Origin: DATBLE01 sp963841405
GTDB lineage: Bacteria; Actinomycetota; Thermoleophilia; Gaiellales; Gaiellaceae
Reading direction: 5' to 3'
Assembly (NCBI GenBank): GCA_963841405.1
Contig: CAWJCM010000007.1
Location: 1,065,202-1,129,201, forward strand
Length of the DNA: 64,000 nt
Below the pieces are notes generated by a model. That model was not told the origin of the DNA. It saw only the letters and a program-made list of their open reading frames with translations, and searched no databases. The position numbers and the translations under genes are program-made. This document shows, piece after piece, positions 59,613-64,000 of the stretch (positions within the stretch are counted from its first letter, which is position 1; each line of letters opens with the position of its first letter).

Positions 59613-60718
59613 CGCTGGAGGTGCGCCGATTCCACCGGCATCGGCATGCCTCCCGCGCGAAGTGACGTCGTGGCGGTCTCCAAGAGCGAGACCACGCGTC
59701 TGGCGGCGGCGCCGTCGGTCTCGGGCTCGGTGCCGCGCAGGCAGCACCCGGCGAAGTGCTCGAGCTGAGCCCGCAGCGGCTCCGTCCCGGGAACCTTCGG
59801 GGCGTAGATGTCGCCGTCGCGGATCAGCGCCTTGAAGTAGCCGAAGTCGGCGCCGCGGCCCTCGTCGGACGGCGCCTCGTAGCTCGCGCCGCGGTCGAAC
59901 ACCTTCACCTTCTCGACCGGCTCGAGATCGTCGAAGACGATCATCCTCCGGTCGCCGACCACGGTTACCCGACGAACCTTGTGAGGATCGAGCCACGAGA
60001 CGTGGGCGGTTCCCATCGCGCCGCCCTCGAAGTCAACGTGGACGTACGCGACGTCCTCGAAGCCCTTGCGGAGAAAAGCCTGCCCCGTCGCCAGCGTCCC
60101 GACTGGATCGTTGTCGATGAGGTAGAGGAGAATCGAGAGGTCGTGCGGCGCGAGGTCCCAGAGGGCGTTCACGTCGCTCCGTATCGGGCCGAGGCCGGTC
60201 CGCACCGTGTGGCAGTAGAGGAGGCGGCCGACCTCGCCGTCGGCGATCAGCTCTCGCATCATCCGGATCCCGGGGTTGAAGATGAACGTGTGTCCGACCG
60301 ACAGCACGCGGCCGGCCTTCTCTGCGGCATCGATCAGCTCGTCGCACTCGCGGGTCGTCATCGCCAGCGGCTTCTCGCAGAGGACGTGCTTTCCGCTCTC
60401 GAGCGCGGCCAGGGTGAGCGAAAAGTGCGTCGACGTCGGCGTCGAGACGATCACCGCGTCGACGTCGTCGGCGTGGATGACGTCGGCTGGGTCGTGGGTC
60501 GTCCGCACACCGGGATAGCGGGTGCGAACGAGCTCGATCGCATCCTGGGAGAGATCGCAGGCAACGACGAGCTGCGTCCCCGCCAGCTCGGCGGCGAGCC
60601 GCGCGTAGTGCGGCCCCCAGTACCCGAGGCCGAGCAGGCCCAGCCTGAGCACATTCACCTCGCTCTTGCGCGGACTCTTCGCCGCCGTCCGGGCCTCGGT
60701 TGTCGGAGCGTACGCCAC
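59609..60718 (-). CDS. Gfo/Idh/MocA sugar dehydrogenase (WbpB-like)
   Basis: A 369-residue NAD-dependent oxidoreductase. Rossmann motif GLLGLGYWG at 27-35, EKP at 115-117 (substrate-binding lysine) and DLAPHDLSILLYLI with the catalytic histidine. It would oxidise the 3-position of UDP-N-acetylglucosaminuronate before amination. It starts at GTG 60718; a GTG at residue 21 (VNVLRLGL) is an alternative. It overlaps the aminotransferase gene and lies four bases from the acetyltransferase gene. Confidence 0.88.
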   Translation of the reverse strand: MAYAPTTEARTAAKSPRKSEVNVLRLGLLGLGYWGPHYARLAAELAGTQLVVACDLSQDAIELVRTRYPGVRTTHDPADVIHADDVDAVIVSTPTSTHFSLTLAALESGKHVLCEKPLAMTTRECDELIDAAEKAGRVLSVGHTFIFNPGIRMMRELIADGEVGRLLYCHTVRTGLGPIRSDVNALWDLAPHDLSILLYLIDNDPVGTLATGQAFLRKGFEDVAYVHVDFEGGAMGTAHVSWLDPHKVRRVTVVGDRRMIVFDDLEPVEKVKVFDRGASYEAPSDEGRGADFGYFKALIRDGDIYAPKVPGTEPLRAQLEHFAGCCLRGTEPETDGAAARRVVSLLETATTSLRAGGMPMPVESAHLQR

Positions 60719-60722
60719 GAAC

Positions 60723-61226
60723 CTAGACCTCGACCCTAGGCTCGCGGGCGGAAAGCCGTGCCGGGTTGCCCTTGACCACGACCCCTGGCCCGACGTCGCG
60801 GGTGACGACGGCGCCGGCCCCGACGAGTGCTCCTTCTCCGATGCGGATGCCGCCGAGGATGGCTGCCCCCGAGCCGAGCGTCGCGCCCTGTTCGACGGTG
60901 GTCGGCAAGAGCGTCCAGTCGCCCTCGCCCTGCAGGCGCCCGTTCACGGTCGCCCGCGGGTGCTTGTCGTTGACGAAGATCACGCCGTGGCCGACGAACA
61001 CGTCGTCCTCGATCTTGACGCCGGTGCAGATGAACGAATGACTCTGGATCTTGCAGTTCGCGCCGATGACGACCCCCCCCTGAATCTCCACGAACGGCCC
61101 GACCCGCGTATTGTCACCGATCCGGCAGCCGTAGAGGTTGGTGAACGGGAAGACGACCACGTTCTTCCCGAAGGTGACGCCGTCGAGCAGACGGTAAGGT
61201 GCCTCGTTTGCAGGGGCATTTGCCAT
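60723..61226 (-). CDS. Hexapeptide N-acetyltransferase (WbpD-like)
   Basis: A 167-residue left-handed beta-helix acyltransferase with repeated hexapeptides (FGKNVVVFPFTNLYGCRIGD, then GATLGSGAAILGGIRIGEGA and LVGAGAVVTRDV). It matches WbpD and other 3-amino-sugar N-acetyltransferases. It is the first gene of the three-gene minus-strand operon. ATG 61226 is chosen (MANAPANEAPY); ATGs at 61238 and 61241 are also possible. The operon diverges from the toroid-protein gene over 131 bases. Confidence 0.87.
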   Translation of the reverse strand: MANAPANEAPYRLLDGVTFGKNVVVFPFTNLYGCRIGDNTRVGPFVEIQGGVVIGANCKIQSHSFICTGVKIEDDVFVGHGVIFVNDKHPRATVNGRLQGEGDWTLLPTTVEQGATLGSGAAILGGIRIGEGALVGAGAVVTRDVGPGVVVKGNPARLSAREPRVEV

Positions 61227-61357
61227 ATCACGTCTCATCATGACAGTGTTTCGCCGCCGCGCCAGTCCCCGTTTGCAACAAGGAAACGAGTTCGCCTCGG
61301 CTCCCGGGCTCTCTGCCATCCGGGTCGGGCGGGCCCGCTGAGCGCATCGGGATCGAC

Positions 61358-62485
61358 GTGATCGAGGAGGCATTGGCACGCCTGCGCGAGTGGGGCGAAG
61401 CGCACGACTGGAAGGGCTACGACCCCTACGACGCGCTTAACAGCCCGGCTGCGCCTGCGCTGACTCTCGGCACGCCGCTCGGCCGTCGCCTCATCACGCA
61501 GGCGGTCAAGCTGTCGCCGCTCAACCTCCGGCCGCTGCTTGGCATTCAGCCGGAATGGAACGCGAAGGCGCTCGGGCTCGTGGCGTCGGGCTACGCGCGC
61601 CTGTGGGCGGCAACCGGCGACGAGGCCGCCCGACGCTCGGCCGAGCGCTGGCTCGAGTGGCTCCGGACGCACCACTCCGGCGACGCGTCGGGGCTCGCCT
61701 GGGGCTATCACTTCGACGTGCAGACCCGGTTCTTCTTCTACCCGCGGGGCGCGCCGAACACGATCGCCACCTCGTTCGTCGCGCAGGCGTTCCTGGACGG
61801 CTGCGAGCTCCTCGGCGACGAGCGCTGGGGGGCGAGCGCCCGAGCAGCTGCCGGCTATCTCGAGCAGAACATGTACGACCCCGGCGGCTATTTCCGCTAT
61901 CTGCCGAACAGGAACGACCTGATCCACAACGCGAACCTGCTCGCCTGTGCTGTGCTCGTGCGCGCGGGTCTGGGCTCGGGCGAGAAGGTGGACCGCGCGG
62001 TCGAGACGTCGCTGCGGGCCCAGCGCGTGGACGGCTCGTGGCCGTACGCCGCCGGCTCGGTCGGGACGTGGGTCGACAACTTCCACACAGCGTACGTGCT
62101 CGAGGCGCTGGCGTTGTGCCGGCCGGCGCTGCCGGCGGTCGAGGAGCCGCTCGCGCGCGGTGTGGACTTCTGGGGGCGTGAGCTCTTCCTCCACGACGGG
62201 CGGCCGAAGAACGACCTGGAGCACGTCTACCCGATCGACGCACACTGCTATGCGAGCGCGATCGACGCCTGGGTCGCCGTCGGGCGGGTCGGTCGGGCCC
62301 GATCGACCGCGCAGTTGCTCGTCGAGCGGATGCTCGACCCGGACGGCCACGCCTGGTTCCAGGAGTGGCGCCGATGGACGAACCGGATTCCGTTCGTCCG
62401 CTGGACGACGGCGCCGAGCTTCCGTGCCCTGGCCGGCGTCCTGCTCGCGGACCGAGACGATGCGCGTCTGGATCGATCTCGCTAA
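61358..62485 (+). CDS. Alpha/alpha-toroid (six-hairpin glycosidase-like) hypothetical protein
   Basis: A 375-residue soluble protein rich in helices, with repeated helix-hairpin units and aromatic-rich loops (WGYHFDVQTRFFFYPRGAPN; DGSWPYAAGSVGTWVDNFHT). That suggests an alpha/alpha barrel as in lyases, terpene cyclases or glycosidases, perhaps acting on the surface polysaccharide or its lipid-linked precursor. I cannot name the catalytic residues. Starts at GTG 61358 and overlaps the DUF354 gene by 26 bases, so they are probably co-expressed. Confidence 0.72.
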   Translation: MIEEALARLREWGEAHDWKGYDPYDALNSPAAPALTLGTPLGRRLITQAVKLSPLNLRPLLGIQPEWNAKALGLVASGYARLWAATGDEAARRSAERWLEWLRTHHSGDASGLAWGYHFDVQTRFFFYPRGAPNTIATSFVAQAFLDGCELLGDERWGASARAAAGYLEQNMYDPGGYFRYLPNRNDLIHNANLLACAVLVRAGLGSGEKVDRAVETSLRAQRVDGSWPYAAGSVGTWVDNFHTAYVLEALALCRPALPAVEEPLARGVDFWGRELFLHDGRPKNDLEHVYPIDAHCYASAIDAWVAVGRVGRARSTAQLLVERMLDPDGHAWFQEWRRWTNRIPFVRWTTAPSFRALAGVLLADRDDARLDRSR

Positions 62486-63485
62486 CTCGCCGCACGTGGC
62501 GGTGGTGGCGCCGGTCGTTGCGCGGCTGGAGCGCGAGGGCCACGAGGTCGTCCTGACCGCACGCGACCACGCTCAGACCGTCGAGCTGGCCCGGTCGCGC
62601 TGGCCCGACGTCCTGGTCGTGGGCGGCGAAAGCCCGCCGGGCCGCGCGGCGAAGGGGGCCGAGATTGCCCGCCGGGCCGGCCGGCTGCGGCACTTCGCGC
62701 TCGACCGTCGGCCCGATGTCGCGTTCTCCCACGGTTCGTACGCGCAGATCGCTGCCGCGTGGTCGGCCCGGCTCCCGGCGGTGACGATGATGGACTACGA
62801 GCACCAGCCGGCGAACCACCTCAGCTTCCGGCTCGCACGGCGGGTGATCGTTCCCGAGCTCTTTCCCGCCGAGGCGCTTCGCCGGTACGGCGCACGTCCC
62901 AGGAAGGTCGTCCGCTACGCCGGGTTCAAGGAGGAGCTCTACCTCGGCGGCTTCAGCACCTCGGCCTCGGTCCGCGAGCAGCTGGGCCTCGACGACGACT
63001 CGATCGTGGCCGTGTTCCGGCCTCCGCCCGAGGGCGCGCTCTACCACCGGATGGCGAACGAGCGCTTCGACGAGGTCGTTCGCCTGGCTCTCGAGCACGA
63101 CGGCGTCCAGATCGTGCTGCTGCCACGGACCGCGGCGCAGCGCGCGCGCTACGAGTCGCTGTCGTCGCGGATCCGCGTGCCCCGGCAGGCGGTCGACGGC
63201 GCGTCCCTGCTCGCCTCAGCGGACCTGACGGTCGGCGCCGGAGGCACGATGAACCGCGAGTCGGCCGTCCTCGGGACTCCGACCTACTCGGTGTTCGCCG
63301 GCCGGCTCGCCGCCGTCGACGCCGAGCTGATGCGGCAAGGGAGGCTCCACGACCTCCGCGCGCCCGATACGCGTCCGTGTTTCGAGCGCAAGGCCGTCGG
63401 CGCCGACGCGACCGCGGGTATCGCCGACGCGATCCTGAAGGTGGTGGTGCTCGCGATCGAGCGCGCGGCTCAGGAAAGGTCGTAG
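62460..63485 (+). CDS. DUF354 protein (GT-B glycosyltransferase/epimerase-like fold)
   Basis: A 341-residue protein starting MRVWIDLANSPHVAVVAPVV, the signature of DUF354, with the MMDYEHQPANH stretch and C-terminal SADLTVGAGGTMNRESAVLG, a sugar-nucleotide binding pattern like that of UDP-GlcNAc 2-epimerases and MurG-type transferases. Members are found in archaeal and bacterial polysaccharide loci, with unknown reaction. The gene overlaps the toroid protein gene at its start and the autokinase gene at its end (convergent, 16 bases). Confidence 0.85.
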   Translation: MRVWIDLANSPHVAVVAPVVARLEREGHEVVLTARDHAQTVELARSRWPDVLVVGGESPPGRAAKGAEIARRAGRLRHFALDRRPDVAFSHGSYAQIAAAWSARLPAVTMMDYEHQPANHLSFRLARRVIVPELFPAEALRRYGARPRKVVRYAGFKEELYLGGFSTSASVREQLGLDDDSIVAVFRPPPEGALYHRMANERFDEVVRLALEHDGVQIVLLPRTAAQRARYESLSSRIRVPRQAVDGASLLASADLTVGAGGTMNRESAVLGTPTYSVFAGRLAAVDAELMRQGRLHDLRAPDTRPCFERKAVGADATAGIADAILKVVVLAIERAAQERS

Positions 63486-64000
63486 GCCACGGTGCCGTCC
63501 TGGTTCAGGACGATGCCGAGGAGATTCACGTCCGCGAGGGCCAGCTTCCGCAGGGCCGATACGAGCGGACGGCGCCGGCCGGAGCGCTTCGCCACCATCG
63601 CCACCGCGCTGCCTGTGTGCGAGGCGAGGCTGGAGGCGTCGGCCGCCGCCTGCACCGGCGGCGTGTCGATCACGACCGCCTCGTAGTGGTCGTAGGCGCG
63701 GTCGAGCAGCGCCCGCATCGGCGCCGAGGCGGCGACGTCGCCCGGACGGGTGAACGGAGCCCCCGCGGTCAACACGTTCAGGCCCCCGAGGCTCGGGAAC
63801 GTGTGGACGACCTCGGCGACGTCGAGTCGGTCGCGAAGCACCTCGACCAGGCCGGGAGCGCGCGGGAGATCGAAGATCTCGTGCAACTGTGGTCTGCGCA
63901 AGTCCGCGTCGATGAGCAGGACGGGCCGCTGGACGAACGCGGTGACGACGGCGTAGTTCGCTGCGATCGTGGACTTCCCGTCGCCCGCCGCCGGGCTCGT
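63470..64000 (-). CDS. Polysaccharide biosynthesis tyrosine autokinase, 3' part (runs off the window)
   Basis: The reading frame is open to the window edge, so the gene begins beyond 64000. Visible are Walker A (SPAAGDGKST at the edge), Walker A' (LLIDADLRRPQLHEIF) and Walker B-like VVIDTPPVQAAAD. That is the BY-kinase (CpsD/Wzc C-terminal) domain that autophosphorylates and controls polysaccharide chain length. The end (VAYDLS) has only one tyrosine and lacks the usual tyrosine cluster; this may alter regulation. The N-terminal Wzz-like chain-length domain would lie upstream. Confidence 0.85.
   Translation of the reverse strand, partial: TSPAAGDGKSTIAANYAVVTAFVQRPVLLIDADLRRPQLHEIFDLPRAPGLVEVLRDRLDVAEVVHTFPSLGGLNVLTAGAPFTRPGDVAASAPMRALLDRAYDHYEAVVIDTPPVQAAADASSLASHTGSAVAMVAKRSGRRRPLVSALRKLALADVNLLGIVLNQDGTVAYDLS

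Overview
The window is high-GC (about 70 percent by eye) and gene-dense, with many GTG and TTG starts and stop/start overlaps of the ATGA or GTGA type. It codes for an F420-linked LLM oxidoreductase, an NADPH:F420-reductase-like protein, paired acyl-CoA dehydrogenases, a MarP-like membrane protease and a DivIVA-like protein. This points to an actinobacterium, probably of the Thermoleophilia (Gaiellales/Solirubrobacterales) type. That placement is inference from gene content; no rRNA is present. Several genes carry single frameshifts, so some breaks may be assembly errors rather than decay.

Layout. 0-14.5 kb is ordinary backbone: a two-domain VOC protein, DUF1326, a korA-small ORF-korB 2-oxoacid:ferredoxin oxidoreductase operon, a VapBC toxin-antitoxin pair with palindromic half-sites, MsrA, a MarR-controlled MFS exporter, a BtpA-family protein, an intradiol dioxygenase, a LysN-type aminotransferase, a cupin diverging from a large sulfatase, and a YidB-like protein. 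14.6-30.5 kb looks like a remodelled island ending at a tRNA-Asp gene. It holds an IS3-type transposase next to a truncated tyrosine recombinase, relics of DUF2252, SDR, hydrolase and peroxiredoxin genes, and a minus-strand operon (24.3 to 17.0 kb) of VOC, FAD disulfide-reductase-like, 13-codon micro-ORF, SDR, peroxiredoxin, nitronate-monooxygenase-like, cupin, MOSC-reductase-ferredoxin fusion and VOC. Part of this module was duplicated at 25.6-26.4 kb and fused into a chimeric ORF.

30.8-47.4 kb carries a threonine/glutamine-repeat membrane protein and then a long acyl-CoA catabolism block: hotdog thioesterases, two adjacent acyl-CoA dehydrogenases that look like a heteromeric pair, SDRs, an acyl-CoA synthetase, a quinone oxidoreductase, a haloalkane-dehalogenase-like hydrolase, a GlcD-like FAD oxidase, a third acyl-CoA dehydrogenase, an LLM oxidoreductase and an ACAD10/11-like phosphotransferase. 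Four near-identical palindromes (GTAACANNNTGTTAC) lie in this block and may be operators of one regulator.

47.4-52.1 kb is a branched-chain-amino-acid-type ABC operon (livF, livH, livM, binding protein) with no livG. 52.2-55.5 kb has a MarP-like protease, a tRNA-like cloverleaf with a long variable arm and an over-long acceptor stem (the most unusual element here), and a frameshifted homocysteine methyltransferase/MTHFR fusion. 55.7-64 kb is an envelope-polysaccharide region: DivIVA-like and membrane coiled-coil proteins, an initiating sugar transferase, a WbpE/WbpB/WbpD-like trio suggesting a diacetamido-uronic acid sugar, a toroid-fold protein, a DUF354 protein and the 3' part of a tyrosine autokinase running off the window.
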